Assembly: GCF_900187225.1 (NCBI RefSeq) | Contig: NZ_LT906436.1 | Location: forward strand, 1,488,001 to 1,552,000 | Origin: Listeria monocytogenes | GTDB taxonomy: Bacteria > Bacillota > Bacilli > Lactobacillales > Listeriaceae | Direction: 5' to 3' | Length of the DNA stretch: 64,000 nt | Shown here: piece after piece, positions 8,604 to 18,802 of the stretch | Numbering within the stretch: position 1 is the first letter of the stretch | Layout of the letters: each line of letters opens with the position of its first letter | Notes under the pieces: generated by a model | What the model saw: only the letters and a program-made list of their open reading frames with translations | What the model was told of the DNA's origin: nothing | The model's database searches: none | Program-made: the position numbers and the translations under genes

Positions 8604-10039
8604 AGCAAATGAAATTTAAATATGCTTACCAATTATTTTTCACACAATTTATCATTTTACTCATTGCTTGTATTATGATTGGGGTGCTTGTCTCCCACTC
8701 ATTAAAAGATTATTTTTACCAAAGCCAAGTAGATGACTTAACAAGTTATGGGCAAACGATTTCCAGGGATATTCGTTATTCGCCACAAGATGCAACGATG
8801 CAAGTTTTGAACACGTATCAGCGAATTTTAGATGTAAAAAAAATTCATTATACAATCAAGAATGCCAACGACGAAACCATTTATCCAACACAGATGAATC
8901 AGCCTTTACCTAAGGATTTCTCTATTTCTGCGGATGATAAGAAAAAGCTTGAAAGTGGTGAAACGGTTAGTAAGAAAATAGATAATCGCTTTAACAAAGA
9001 AATGACAATTGTGTACGTCCCAATAATGAATGGCGATAAATTTGTCGGTTCTATCGTGCTGAATTCACCCATTAGCGGTACGGAGCAAGTAATTGGCACG
9101 ATTAACCGCTATATGTTCTACACTATTTTACTTTCTATAACGGTAGCACTTATTCTTAGCGCAATCTTGTCCAAACTACAAGTAAATCGAATCAACAAAC
9201 TACGAGCAGCGACAAAAGACGTTATTCAAGGCAATTACAACGCTCGCTTGAAGGAAAATAATTTTGATGAAATTGGTGCACTCGCCATTGATTTCAATAA
9301 AATGACACAAACCCTTGAAACATCTCAAGAAGAAATTGAACGACAAGAGAAACGGAGACGCCAGTTTATTGCTGATGTTTCTCATGAAATGCGCACCCCG
9401 CTCACAACGATTAGTGGCCTCACGGAAGGTTTAGTAAATGATATTATCCCAAAAAGTGAAACAGATCGTTGCATAGCACTCATTGATACAGAAGCTAGAC
9501 GTTTAACGAAACTAGTCAATGAAAATTTAGATTATGAAAAAATACGCAGTAACAAAATCAAGCTTCAAAAAACACGTTTTAACGGTAAGGAATTCCTTGA
9601 GTTAATCAAAGAACAACTCGATTATGTAGCAAGCGAAAAAGGTAACACTATTACTGTTGCTATTGATAAAGACATGGCGATTTACGCAGATTACGATCGT
9701 TTAACACAAGTATTTATCAATATCGTCAAAAACAGTGTCCAATTTACTGAAAATGGTCAGATTACTCTAACTGGCACACAAGATTATAAAGAATCTGTTT
9801 TAACGATAACAGATACTGGGATTGGTATGAATACTGAGGAATTAGAACAAATTTGGGAAAGGTTTTATAAAGCAGATATGTCTCGAACAAATACAGCTTT
9901 TGGCGAATCTGGTATTGGCTTATCCATTGTGAAGCAGTTAATTGAATATCACGATGGATCAATTACGGTGACTAGTGAACCAAATAAAGGTACTTCATTT
10001 ACTATTCGCCTTCCTTTTTTCCAAGATAACGAACAATAA
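8600..10039 (+). CDS. Sensor histidine kinase
   Basis: 479 residues. Membrane helices at about 12-33 and 170-191 flank an extracellular sensor domain of about 135 residues; then HAMP (about 192-245), HisKA with DVSHEMRTPLTT (H262), N-box NIVKNSVQF, G1 DTGIGM and G2 GESGIGLSI. The large extracytoplasmic sensor differs from the short-loop BceS type, so the exporter is not obviously the sensor. ATGA overlap with the regulator. A second in-frame ATG three codons later is also possible as start. Confidence 0.92.
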   Translation: MKQMKFKYAYQLFFTQFIILLIACIMIGVLVSHSLKDYFYQSQVDDLTSYGQTISRDIRYSPQDATMQVLNTYQRILDVKKIHYTIKNANDETIYPTQMNQPLPKDFSISADDKKKLESGETVSKKIDNRFNKEMTIVYVPIMNGDKFVGSIVLNSPISGTEQVIGTINRYMFYTILLSITVALILSAILSKLQVNRINKLRAATKDVIQGNYNARLKENNFDEIGALAIDFNKMTQTLETSQEEIERQEKRRRQFIADVSHEMRTPLTTISGLTEGLVNDIIPKSETDRCIALIDTEARRLTKLVNENLDYEKIRSNKIKLQKTRFNGKEFLELIKEQLDYVASEKGNTITVAIDKDMAIYADYDRLTQVFINIVKNSVQFTENGQITLTGTQDYKESVLTITDTGIGMNTEELEQIWERFYKADMSRTNTAFGESGIGLSIVKQLIEYHDGSITVTSEPNKGTSFTIRLPFFQDNEQ

Positions 10040-10082
10040 AAAAAGAACCACTTTCTAAACTTTTAGAGAGTGGTTCTTTTTT
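10037..10082. terminator. Bidirectional terminator, histidine kinase / recD2
   Basis: Inverted repeat AGAACCACT.. / ..AGTGGTTCT with A and T runs on both sides, between two converging genes. The recD2 stop codon lies within the T-run. Confidence 0.88.
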
Positions 10083-12477
10083 ATCCTACCATAAACTGTT
10101 CTGGAGTAATCCCTTCCATTCCAATCATCGGATCAATTTCCGTAATGTTTTCAGCAGTGAGAATTCGTTTATTCGTCATTTGTTCTAATAAAACATCTTC
10201 GCTCATTAAACGTTCAGAGAGTGTTGTATTACGCTTATTTTCATCAATTCGTTCTATCCCCATTCGAAAAGCTTCTTCTTCCCCGCAAAGAATGAGAAAT
10301 TGTTTACTCCGCGTTACTCCAGTGTAGAGTAAATCGCGACGTAACATCCGGTAGTAACTGCGGACAATCGGCATAATCACAATCGGAAATTCACTTCCCT
10401 GCGCTTTATGAATCGAACAACAATAAGCATGGGTCAATTGATTAAATTCTTGCCTATAGTAAGAAACCTCTGTTTGGTCAAATTGAACGACAATCAGATC
10501 TTGTTTTTCGGTATTTTCTTTGGCGTAGATTATAGAAACAATTTCACCGATATCACCGTTAAACACATTTTTCTCTGGTTGATTAATCAATTGCAGTACT
10601 TTGTCATGCACGCGATACTTTATGTCACCGTATTGAACTTCTTTACGACGCCCTGTATCATTTGGATTGAAGATTTCTTGTAGTTTTTTATTTAAAATAT
10701 CAATGCCTGCGGGACCACGATACATTGGTGCTAAAACTTGGATATCTTTTGCTCGAAACCCTTTGTTTTTTGCATTTTTTACCACTTGTTCGACCACATC
10801 ACCAATTTGATTTACCGTGCAATGAAAAAAGGAGCGATCGGCGCTATTTTTGGTGAAATCAGCTGGCAACATGCCTTCTTTTATATAATGCGCCATTTCG
10901 ATAATGGAAGAACCATCCTTTTGGCGATAAATATCTGAAAGAGCTACAGTTGGAATTTGTTCAGATTGCAGAATATCTTTGAGTACTTGACCCGGTCCGA
11001 CTGAAGGCAACTGATCTTGGTCGCCAACGAGTACCACTTGCATGTGCGCTGGTAAAGCACGGAATAATTGATTAGCAAGCCAAATATCAACCATCGACAT
11101 CTCATCCACAATCAACAGTCGTCCATCAATCAGTCTTTCTGCATCATCATCCATTTGTTCTTGACCATTCATTCCGAGTAGACGGTGAATAGTCATCGCA
11201 GGAAGTCCAGTTGACTCTGACATCCGTTTAGCGGCACGACCAGTTGGAGCAGCAAGAAGAACGGGGAAAGTCGCTCCATCTTTGTAAGCATGGGGATCAA
11301 GACTCACACCATTTAGTTCCGCATACAGCTCCACTATCCCTTTAATGACCGTTGTTTTCCCTGTTCCAGGACCACCAGTAAGTACGAGCATCGGAGACAT
11401 TAAAGCTTGTTCTAAAGCCTGTCGTTGTGAGTCTCCGTAATGAACGCCAATCCTTTCTTCTAATTCTCCTAGAGCTAGTAAAAATTCGGATTGTGGAAAT
11501 TGTTCTTGGTATTCTGTTTGTTTAAGCATTCGCTTAACATGATATGCAAAGCCACTCTCTGAATAATAGAGCGACGGCATGTATACGCGTGTGTTTTCCG
11601 TAATAATCTTTTGTTCCTCGGCCAATTTTTCTACTTGAGCTACTAAAATACTTTGGTCAATTCGAATGCCTTCACTTTCTTCTAGCAAATATGTCACTTC
11701 TCCAAGCAGAACCTCTTGCTCCATGTATACGTGACCTTGTTGCATACAAACCGAATCTAACATAAATAAAATCCCTGCGCGAAGCCGTTCTGGATGATTC
11801 CCGCCAAGACCGAGTTTCCGTCCAAGCTCATCGGCACGTTGAAAACCAATCCCTTTTACGTCCTCAATCAATTTATAAGGATTATTCTCTAGCACTTCAA
11901 TAGCATTTTGTTTATAGGCCTGGAAAATTTTCATGGATAATTGCGGGCCAAAGCCATATTCGTTTAAACCGACCATCACATGCTCTAATCCCTGATTTTC
12001 TCTAAGAGAAGCAAGCAAACTTTCCGCTGCACCGGATGGCAACTTAGGTACCGTGTTTAACAAACTCGGATCGGATAAAATTTTCGTAATAGCATCATCG
12101 CCAATCGTATCCACAATATTTTCAGCGGTTACTTTACCAATTCCTTTAAAAAGTTCTCCAGAAAGATAATTAATTAAACCAGCGCGTGATTGTGGCATTT
12201 CTTTACGAAACCGGTCTGCTTTGAATTGTTGACCAAATTTAGCATGTTCCTGCATTTTTCCGTAGAAAGTGTAGACTTCTTGTTCGTGGAGTGCTGGGAA
12301 AAAGCCAGTTACGATAATATCTTTTTCGTCCCAATCCGCATTTGTTTCTTTTACCAATATTCGTACGACAGAAAAGAGGTTTTCGGCATTGTAAAAAATG
12401 GTAGACAACATCGTGCCCTTCATGAAAAGTTCTTCTGTTGTATCATCAAATAAGGCGAGTGATTCTTGTTCAGCCAT
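10081..12477 (-). CDS. recD2: RecD2-type SF1B DNA helicase
   Basis: 798 residues. An N-terminal extension with helix-hairpin-helix segments (about 100-220), then helicase motifs: Walker A GGPGTGKTT (368-376), DEAD-like IVDEMSMVD (456-464), motif III GDQDQLPSVGPG (485-496), motif V HAYCCSIHKAQGSEF (683-697) and VI YTGVTRSK. This is the RecBC-independent RecD2 of Firmicutes and Deinococcus, a 5'-3' helicase acting in repair and at replication forks. AAAGGAGG precedes the ATG. It follows the TPR gene by 27 nt, the same order as Bacillus yrrB-yrrC. Confidence 0.93.
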   Translation of the reverse strand: MAEQESLALFDDTTEELFMKGTMLSTIFYNAENLFSVVRILVKETNADWDEKDIIVTGFFPALHEQEVYTFYGKMQEHAKFGQQFKADRFRKEMPQSRAGLINYLSGELFKGIGKVTAENIVDTIGDDAITKILSDPSLLNTVPKLPSGAAESLLASLRENQGLEHVMVGLNEYGFGPQLSMKIFQAYKQNAIEVLENNPYKLIEDVKGIGFQRADELGRKLGLGGNHPERLRAGILFMLDSVCMQQGHVYMEQEVLLGEVTYLLEESEGIRIDQSILVAQVEKLAEEQKIITENTRVYMPSLYYSESGFAYHVKRMLKQTEYQEQFPQSEFLLALGELEERIGVHYGDSQRQALEQALMSPMLVLTGGPGTGKTTVIKGIVELYAELNGVSLDPHAYKDGATFPVLLAAPTGRAAKRMSESTGLPAMTIHRLLGMNGQEQMDDDAERLIDGRLLIVDEMSMVDIWLANQLFRALPAHMQVVLVGDQDQLPSVGPGQVLKDILQSEQIPTVALSDIYRQKDGSSIIEMAHYIKEGMLPADFTKNSADRSFFHCTVNQIGDVVEQVVKNAKNKGFRAKDIQVLAPMYRGPAGIDILNKKLQEIFNPNDTGRRKEVQYGDIKYRVHDKVLQLINQPEKNVFNGDIGEIVSIIYAKENTEKQDLIVVQFDQTEVSYYRQEFNQLTHAYCCSIHKAQGSEFPIVIMPIVRSYYRMLRRDLLYTGVTRSKQFLILCGEEEAFRMGIERIDENKRNTTLSERLMSEDVLLEQMTNKRILTAENITEIDPMIGMEGITPEQFMVG

Positions 12478-12504
12478 TCTAAGCCGCCTCCTTTCTAATT
12501 AGAT

Positions 12505-13173
12505 TTACTCTGCTTCGTTTTCTAAATCTTGAATCGCATTTAAGGCATTTTCAGCCAATTCATGTGATGCGCCTGTAGCAATTGCTCGTTCAAAATAGTT
12601 TTTAGCAAGAACGATATCTCCTTGCCATGCCAGATAAGCTGCACCAATATTGTAAAGTGCATCTAGATCTTCAGGCTTAACAAGTAAAACGCGTTCTAAC
12701 ATATTAATCGCATCTTCATAAAAACCACTGCGAGCAAGCACAATCCCATATTGAAATAACGCTTCGCCGTCTTCTGGATTTAATTCGACACTTCTAAGTA
12801 AATATGGCATCGCAAGTGTTAGCTCCTCCATTTGAACAAAACTCATTCCTAACATGAAAAACAAATCACCATTTTCCATTCCTTGTTTTGTGGCATTTTG
12901 GAAGCTATCTGCGGCTTCTTGATAACGCTCTAATTCATAATATAAATTTCCTAAGCTATAGTAAGCAGCTGGAACTGTGTCGTCTAGCTCAAGAGCTCTT
13001 TTGAAAAATAATTCCGCACGTTCAAAATCATCCATTGAAAGTAAAACATTCCCAAAATTAATATAACCAACTGGATCGCTTGGATGTTCTTCAATTACTT
13101 CTGTAAATAATTTGACCGCTTCTTCTAAATTACCTTCTTGCATTTGTTTAATACCTAATTGGTTTTTATCCAT
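12505..13173 (-). CDS. TPR repeat protein (YrrB-like)
   Basis: 222 residues made almost entirely of about six 34-residue tetratricopeptide repeats (for example NLEEAVKLFTEVIEEHPSDPVGYINFG), with no signal peptide. It should form a cytoplasmic superhelical protein-binding scaffold; partners are unknown. It lies between mnmA and recD2 as its Bacillus counterpart yrrB does. Confidence 0.85.
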   Translation of the reverse strand: MDKNQLGIKQMQEGNLEEAVKLFTEVIEEHPSDPVGYINFGNVLLSMDDFERAELFFKRALELDDTVPAAYYSLGNLYYELERYQEAADSFQNATKQGMENGDLFFMLGMSFVQMEELTLAMPYLLRSVELNPEDGEALFQYGIVLARSGFYEDAINMLERVLLVKPEDLDALYNIGAAYLAWQGDIVLAKNYFERAIATGASHELAENALNAIQDLENEAE

Positions 13174-13183
13174 GTTATCCCTC

Positions 13184-13924
13184 TTATCTTTCCTGATTTT
13201 TTACAGACGTATTAAGCCACGTAACGAGCGCGTTCGCTACTTGATCTGTTTGTTCTGGCCCACTAATCGCTGCTTTTCCGTCCCCATGTTGTTCTCCATA
13301 TGAACCGAATTGTGCATGATTTCCACCTTTAATAGAAACAAAAGTAGTATCTTTAGGCAAGTATTTTTTATTTTTATTATAAGAATCTTGGTTTAAGACA
13401 TCATCATTTGTCGCTGTGATAGAAAGTGCTGGAAAAGAAGCATTTTTTAAGGAACCTTTTTTATCTGGGTAACTAGCTAAGAAAAACGCGCCTTCTATTT
13501 CGTTTTCGTTATCATGTGCAAATCTAGAAGACATCACGCCACCAAGCGAGTGTCCACCAATGACAAATTTTTCATCCGGAGCTTCATCAATAATATCAGC
13601 AGCTCGATTTTTACCAAATACAGCTAAATTAAGGGGCATTTCAACGATGTACGTTTTGTAACCGCTCGAAGCAAGTTTGTTTGCAAGAGGTGCATAACTT
13701 AAAGCATCAACAAAAGCACCTGGATATAAAATAACACTCATATCTGCATCCGATTTACGTGGAGTAAAAACAAGGATGTCATTTTCTTCAAGCACCTCCA
13801 CAGCTTTAGTTGAATTTGCAGCATTTTCTGCGGTTGTAGACGGTTCTGAGTTGAAATAAAAATATCCCCAAATAAGAAGACAAAATAAAACAATCGCACT
13901 CCCAAAAATCGCTATTTTTTTCAT
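13184..13924 (-). CDS. Membrane-anchored alpha/beta hydrolase
   Basis: 246 residues. N-terminal signal-anchor or signal peptide (about 4-24), an exposed linker, then an alpha/beta hydrolase domain with nucleophile elbow GGHSLGG (S126), acid D174/D175 (ATNDDVL) and H203 (GGNHAQFG). All three catalytic residues are present. It probably acts at the outer membrane face on an unknown ester or similar substrate. It sits between mnmA and the TPR gene, where Bacillus has no such gene as far as I recall, and has its own promoter. Confidence 0.8.
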   Translation of the reverse strand: MKKIAIFGSAIVLFCLLIWGYFYFNSEPSTTAENAANSTKAVEVLEENDILVFTPRKSDADMSVILYPGAFVDALSYAPLANKLASSGYKTYIVEMPLNLAVFGKNRAADIIDEAPDEKFVIGGHSLGGVMSSRFAHDNENEIEGAFFLASYPDKKGSLKNASFPALSITATNDDVLNQDSYNKNKKYLPKDTTFVSIKGGNHAQFGSYGEQHGDGKAAISGPEQTDQVANALVTWLNTSVKNQER

Positions 13925-13949
13925 AAAGGACCTCTTTTCACTGTTTCGT

Positions 13950-13978
13950 ATAATATTTTACCATAAAATCTGTTTAAA
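13950..13978 (-). promoter_or_regulatory. Probable promoter of the alpha/beta hydrolase gene
   Basis: Minus strand TTTAAA (13978-13973), 17 bp, TATTAT (13955-13950), about 26 nt before the start and directly after the mnmA terminator. Confidence 0.5.
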
Positions 13979-13996
13979 AAAACGCATTTAAACAGG

Positions 13997-14037
13997 AAAA
14001 AACCGGAGTCTCGTAGAAAACAAGATTCTCCGGTTCT
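13997..14037 (-). terminator. Terminator of mnmA
   Basis: Minus strand: AACCGGAG, loop of about 19 nt, CTCCGGTT then T-run. It begins within 10 nt of the mnmA stop. Confidence 0.85.
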
Positions 14038-14041
14038 AATT

Positions 14042-15175
<1,134 letters not shown>

Positions 15176-16324
15176 TTAAATTTTCATTAAACGCGTTACT
15201 ACTTCACTAATTTTCGTAGCCGCCATTTCTACTTCTTCTAAATGATTTCCTAGTCCAAAACTAATCCGAACGGTCTCTTGAATCGCTGGATGATTTTCAC
15301 CAAATAGAGCAACTAAAACATGCGATGGATCTACTGTTCCCGCCGTGCAAGCCGAGCCACTCGAAACAGCAATTCCTTCCATATCCAAATTCATTAATAA
15401 TTGTTCAATTGAAACACCTGGAAAACGCACACTATAAACATGTGGTAGCGTATCAGCTTCTAAACCATTTACTTCAAAATCCAGCTCTGCAGAACGCCAA
15501 ATTTCTGCCATTCGTTTTTTAAAGGATATATATTCCTCGTTTTTTAGTTCGCGTTCATTTGTCATTATAGAAGAAGCTGCACTAAATCCGCAGATTCCCG
15601 CTAAGTTTTCTGTTCCAGCGCGACGTTTTCGTTCTTGTTCGCCGCCGTGCATTTGGTAAGCAAGACGTGTCCCATTTTTGACGTATAAAAAGCCTACGCC
15701 ACGTGGTCCATTTATTTTATGAGAAGAAGTAGTTAATAAATCTACTCCTAACTCCATTACATTTATATTTAATAGCCCGTAAGCTTGTACTGCATCTGTA
15801 TGGAAAATGGCTTGTTGATCCCGTAGCAATGCACCAATCTCCGCAATTGGCTGAATGGAGCCAATTTCATTGTTACCATACATAATAGAAACAAGAATTG
15901 TTTCAGGGCGTAAAGCAGCCTGTACGCTCTCTACAGACACGATCCCATGCTCATCTACTGGCAAATAAGTCACTTCAAAACCTTGAGTCTCAAGATATTC
16001 ACATGTTTTTAAAACAGCATGATGCTCAATCTGCGAAGTAATAATGTGTGTTCCGTTTTCTTTATGTGCTAAAGCTGTCCCAATAAGTGCCAAGTTATCA
16101 CCTTCTGTACCACCGCTTGTGAAAATAATTTCTTTTTCTGTAGCGTGAATACTTTTAGCGATTGTGTGGCGAGCTTCATCCAATGCTTTTCTCGCCTCTC
16201 GTCCAGCGTAATGAATACTAGAAGGATTGCCGTACGTATTAGTAATTGCGCCAAGCATTGTTTGGATAACTTCTGGATGAATTGGACTTGTCGCAGCATG
16301 GTCTAAGTAAATTCTGTTTTCCAT
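15176..16324 (-). CDS. Cysteine desulfurase (IscS/NifS-like, YrvO-type)
   Basis: 382 residues, class V aminotransferase fold. PLP-binding lysine K203 (TSSHKINGPRG), H102 region SQIEHHAVLKT, active-site cysteine C326 (SSGSACTAG). It converts cysteine to alanine and gives a persulfide. Position directly upstream of mnmA marks it as the YrvO-type enzyme dedicated to tRNA thiolation rather than the Suf enzyme. B. subtilis has the same rarA-cymR-yrvO-mnmA neighbourhood. Confidence 0.93.
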   Translation of the reverse strand: MENRIYLDHAATSPIHPEVIQTMLGAITNTYGNPSSIHYAGREARKALDEARHTIAKSIHATEKEIIFTSGGTEGDNLALIGTALAHKENGTHIITSQIEHHAVLKTCEYLETQGFEVTYLPVDEHGIVSVESVQAALRPETILVSIMYGNNEIGSIQPIAEIGALLRDQQAIFHTDAVQAYGLLNINVMELGVDLLTTSSHKINGPRGVGFLYVKNGTRLAYQMHGGEQERKRRAGTENLAGICGFSAASSIMTNERELKNEEYISFKKRMAEIWRSAELDFEVNGLEADTLPHVYSVRFPGVSIEQLLMNLDMEGIAVSSGSACTAGTVDPSHVLVALFGENHPAIQETVRISFGLGNHLEEVEMAATKISEVVTRLMKI

Positions 16325-16378
16325 TTTTTATCGCGTCCTTTTTTTAGACGAATTCCTGTTCGCCGTTAATCGTTTCTT

Positions 16379-16408
16379 ATTGTAACAGCAATACTCCTGT
16401 AAAGTAAA
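16379..16408 (-). promoter_or_regulatory. Probable promoter of the cysteine desulfurase-mnmA operon
   Basis: Minus strand TTTACT (16408-16403), 18 bp, TACAAT (16384-16379). It follows the 6S RNA gene and leaves a leader of about 50 nt. Confidence 0.5.
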
Positions 16409-16432
16409 GAGGAATAACTCCTATTTACACGC

Positions 16433-16638
16433 AAAAAAGAAACCCCAATCGTACCGTTTAGGATTCCCTTCCTTTGAACCCGCTCTCAATTAAAGCAGGT
16501 GGGTGCTCTGTCTAACGGTTTGCACTTCCTCGTGTGAAGGCATGTGCGCCGCGCCGGAACTCCAAGCTCCCTAGGTATAAAAAATTGTTCGGTTCAAAAA
16601 TATCAGGAACTATATCGAATACATTAGGGTTTCTTTTC
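16433..16638 (-). ncRNA. ssrS: 6S RNA
   Basis: About 206 nt without coding potential. The ends pair as a long closing stem (AAAAGAAACCC at the 5' end with GGGGTTTCTTTT at the 3' end), enclosing interrupted helices with a large central bulge, the shape of 6S RNA mimicking an open promoter. It ends in a T-run and has its own promoter. Position between rarA and the cysteine desulfurase agrees with my recollection of Firmicute and Listeria 6S RNA. 6S RNA sequesters the housekeeping RNA polymerase holoenzyme. An Rfam RF00013 search would settle it. Confidence 0.82.
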
Positions 16639-16645
16639 TTCATTT

Positions 16646-16674
16646 AGAATACCATAGGAAAGACGAAATTTCAA
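16646..16674 (-). promoter_or_regulatory. Promoter of 6S RNA
   Basis: Minus strand TTGAAA (16674-16669), 17 bp, TATTCT (16651-16646). The predicted transcription start, near 16638, matches the base of the 6S closing stem. Confidence 0.72.
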
Positions 16675-16703
16675 CGTTAGCGACTTTTCATTTGGCACTT
16701 TTT

Positions 16704-17987
16704 TTATTCTTTTTTTGCCTTGTTTTCATTAATTTTTTGGTATACGCCAGCGATTGTTTGCTCGAATTTCGAAGTGAATTTCGGCTCATAATATAATTTA
16801 TTTTTAAGGCGATCTGGCAAATATTGTTGGTCAACCCAAGCATTATCATAATTATGCGGATATTTATAATCAATTGCTCGTCCAAGTTTTTCTGCACCAG
16901 AGTAATGTCCATCTCGTAAATGATCTGGCACTTCTCCACTTTTTCCTTGGCGAATATCTGCTAGTGCCGCATCAATCGCCATAATAGCAGAATTGGATTT
17001 AGGCGAAAGGCAAAGCTCGATGACAGCATTAGCGAGCGGAATTCGCGCTTCAGGAAACCCGACTTTTTCTGCGGTTTGGATGGCTGCGAGTGTATGCGCC
17101 CCGGCTTGTGGACTCGCAAGACCAATATCCTCATATGCCATAACGAGCATTCTCCGGCTGATACTGACTAAATCTCCTGCTTCAATTAAACGTCCCATAT
17201 AATGGAGCGCTGCATTCACATCGCTACCACGAACAGATTTTTGAAAAGCACTTAATACGTCATAATGGGCATCGCCGTCTTTGTCATGAGCTAAACTTTT
17301 CTTTTGTAAACACTCCTCTGCCACATCGAGTGTAATATGAATCACACCATCTTCATTTGGTTCAGAAGAAATGACAGCTAACTCTAAGGCATTCAGCGCA
17401 CTACGCACATCCCCATTACTCGCCGTTGCAAAATGTTTTTTCGCAACCTCATCTATTTCTACATCATAATTCCCAAGTCCCCGCTCTTTATCTGAAAGCG
17501 CCCGGTCCATAGTTATCATAATATCTTCTACCGTTAAAGGTTTTAACTCAAAAACTTGTGTCCGGCTTCGAATCGCCGGATTAATCGCGATGTATGGATT
17601 ACTTGTCGTTGCACCTATTAAGATAATCGCGCCACTTTCAAGTAATGGTAGTAAAAAATCTTGTTTTGCTTTATCCAACCGATGTACTTCATCTAAAAGA
17701 AGAATAACCGTGCCGCTCATTTTTGCCTCAGCTGCTACTACTTCCATATCTTTTTTATTATTGGTAACTGCATTTAATGTACGGAATGCATATTTTGTAC
17801 TTCCAGCAATCGCACTTGCGATCGAGGTTTTTCCAATTCCAGGCGGTCCGTATAATATCATAGAAGATAATTGTTTTGCTTTGACCATCCGATTAATAAT
17901 TTTATCTTTACCGACTAAATGCGTTTGTCCCACGATTTCATCTAATGCTTTCGGGCGCATCCGGTAAGCTAAAGGTTGAATTGCCAT
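16704..17987 (-). CDS. rarA: Replication-associated recombination protein A (RarA/MgsA, AAA+ ATPase)
   Basis: 427 residues from the ATG at 17987, which follows AAGGAG by 7 nt. A longer frame opens at 18020, but that codon overlaps the promoter -10 and cannot be translated. AAA+ core with Walker A GPPGIGKTS, Walker B LLLDEVHR and sensor motifs, then the MgsA tetramerisation domain. RarA acts at stalled replication forks, modulating RecA loading. Gene order 6S-rarA-cymR is conserved with Bacillus. Confidence 0.93.
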   Translation of the reverse strand: MAIQPLAYRMRPKALDEIVGQTHLVGKDKIINRMVKAKQLSSMILYGPPGIGKTSIASAIAGSTKYAFRTLNAVTNNKKDMEVVAAEAKMSGTVILLLDEVHRLDKAKQDFLLPLLESGAIILIGATTSNPYIAINPAIRSRTQVFELKPLTVEDIMITMDRALSDKERGLGNYDVEIDEVAKKHFATASNGDVRSALNALELAVISSEPNEDGVIHITLDVAEECLQKKSLAHDKDGDAHYDVLSAFQKSVRGSDVNAALHYMGRLIEAGDLVSISRRMLVMAYEDIGLASPQAGAHTLAAIQTAEKVGFPEARIPLANAVIELCLSPKSNSAIMAIDAALADIRQGKSGEVPDHLRDGHYSGAEKLGRAIDYKYPHNYDNAWVDQQYLPDRLKNKLYYEPKFTSKFEQTIAGVYQKINENKAKKE

Positions 17988-18018
17988 ATAACCGCTCCTT
18001 CTTATTTGCTTATTTCCC

Positions 18019-18048
18019 ATTATAACATAAGAACACCTGTGCGTTCAC
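18019..18048 (-). promoter_or_regulatory. Promoter of rarA
   Basis: Minus strand GTGAAC (18048-18043), 18 bp, perfect TATAAT (18024-18019), about 32 nt before the chosen rarA start. Confidence 0.65.
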
Positions 18049-18061
18049 GTACTTGTTTCCT

Positions 18062-18090
18062 TTGCCTTCTTTCATTAATTCCGATATAAT
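18062..18090 (+). promoter_or_regulatory. Promoter of cymR
   Basis: TTGCCT (18062-18067), 17 bp, perfect TATAAT (18085-18090). It is divergent from, and adjacent to, the rarA promoter. Confidence 0.7.
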
Positions 18091-18135
18091 AGATGCGGTA
18101 TAAGTGGTTTTGAAATTACTGGAGGTTAAATAAAA

Positions 18136-18558
18136 ATGAAGATTACAACAAAAGGTCGTTATGGCCTAACAATAACACTTGAACTCGCAAAAAGAATTGG
18201 TGATGGTCCTATTTCCCTTCGTAGTATCGCCCAAGATAAAAATTTATCGGAACATTATTTAGAGCAATTAATCGGACCTCTTCGTAATGCAGGAATTGTT
18301 AAAAGTATTCGCGGTGCCCATGGCGGCTATGTTTTAAATGGTGATCCTGAAAAAATTACTGCGGGTGATATCATACGTACACTAGAAGGGCCCATCGTAC
18401 TTGTGGAAAGTATGGAAGATGAAGAAGCTGCCCAGCGAGAACTATGGACACGAATGCGTAATGCCGTCCGTGACGTGTTAGATCAAACAACGCTAGCTGA
18501 CTTACTAAAACATTCTACTGACTCTGAATTAACAGATGGATACATGTTTTATATTTAA
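18136..18558 (+). CDS. cymR: Rrf2-family regulator CymR (cysteine metabolism)
   Basis: 140 residues, Rrf2 winged helix: MKITTKGRYGLTI and LSEHYLEQLIGPLRNAGIVKSIRGAHGGY. It contains no cysteine at all, so unlike IscR or NsrR it cannot hold an iron-sulfur cluster. This fits CymR, which acts with CysK (O-acetylserine thiol-lyase) to repress cystine uptake and cysteine synthesis genes. GGAGG is about 10 nt before the ATG. Monocistronic with a terminator. Confidence 0.88.
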   Translation: MKITTKGRYGLTITLELAKRIGDGPISLRSIAQDKNLSEHYLEQLIGPLRNAGIVKSIRGAHGGYVLNGDPEKITAGDIIRTLEGPIVLVESMEDEEAAQRELWTRMRNAVRDVLDQTTLADLLKHSTDSELTDGYMFYI

Positions 18559-18560
18559 TG

Positions 18561-18590
18561 AAAAAAGCCTATTTACGAATAGGCTTTTTA
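18561..18590 (+). terminator. Terminator of cymR
   Basis: AAAAAGCCTATT, loop ACG, AATAGGCTTTTTA: a perfect hairpin 3 nt after the stop codon. Confidence 0.9.
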
Positions 18591-18675
18591 TCTACCATTG
18601 AAACGGAAATTACACCATATTATAATCTGATTATTCTGAAATAAATATCAAAAGCAAACAATTGAAAACGCTATA

Positions 18676-18692
18676 TGTTAGATAATCTAACC
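18676..18692 (+). promoter_or_regulatory. GlnR/TnrA-type box 1 upstream of amtB
   Basis: TGTTAGATAATCTAACC matches the consensus TGTNA-N7-TNACA except at the last base. It lies upstream of the presumed amtB core promoter. Confidence 0.65.
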
Positions 18693-18718
18693 AAATTGAT
18701 TGAATTGATAAAATATTC

Positions 18719-18746
18719 TTGCCTTTATTTGAATATAGTGTATTAT
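18719..18746 (+). promoter_or_regulatory. Possible amtB promoter
   Basis: TTGCCT (18719-18724), 16 bp, TATTAT (18741-18746). Weak but the best in the interval between the two GlnR-type boxes. Confidence 0.4.
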
Positions 18747-18769
18747 AAACGCATAAATAATATATTACA

Positions 18770-18786
18770 TGTTAGTTTATCTAACA
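18770..18786 (+). promoter_or_regulatory. GlnR/TnrA-type box 2 upstream of amtB
   Basis: TGTTAGTTTATCTAACA is an exact match to TGTNA-N7-TNACA. It ends just before the amtB ribosome-binding site, so a bound MerR-family regulator here would block transcription or initiation. It is 94 bp downstream of box 1. Confidence 0.78.
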
Positions 18787-18802
18787 AAAAGGAGAGTTGA
18801 GT

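Noticed and set aside
18593-18802. Possible short RNA or ORF between cymR and amtB
   Set aside because: All conspicuous structure is explained by the cymR terminator, the two GlnR-type boxes and the amtB promoter region.
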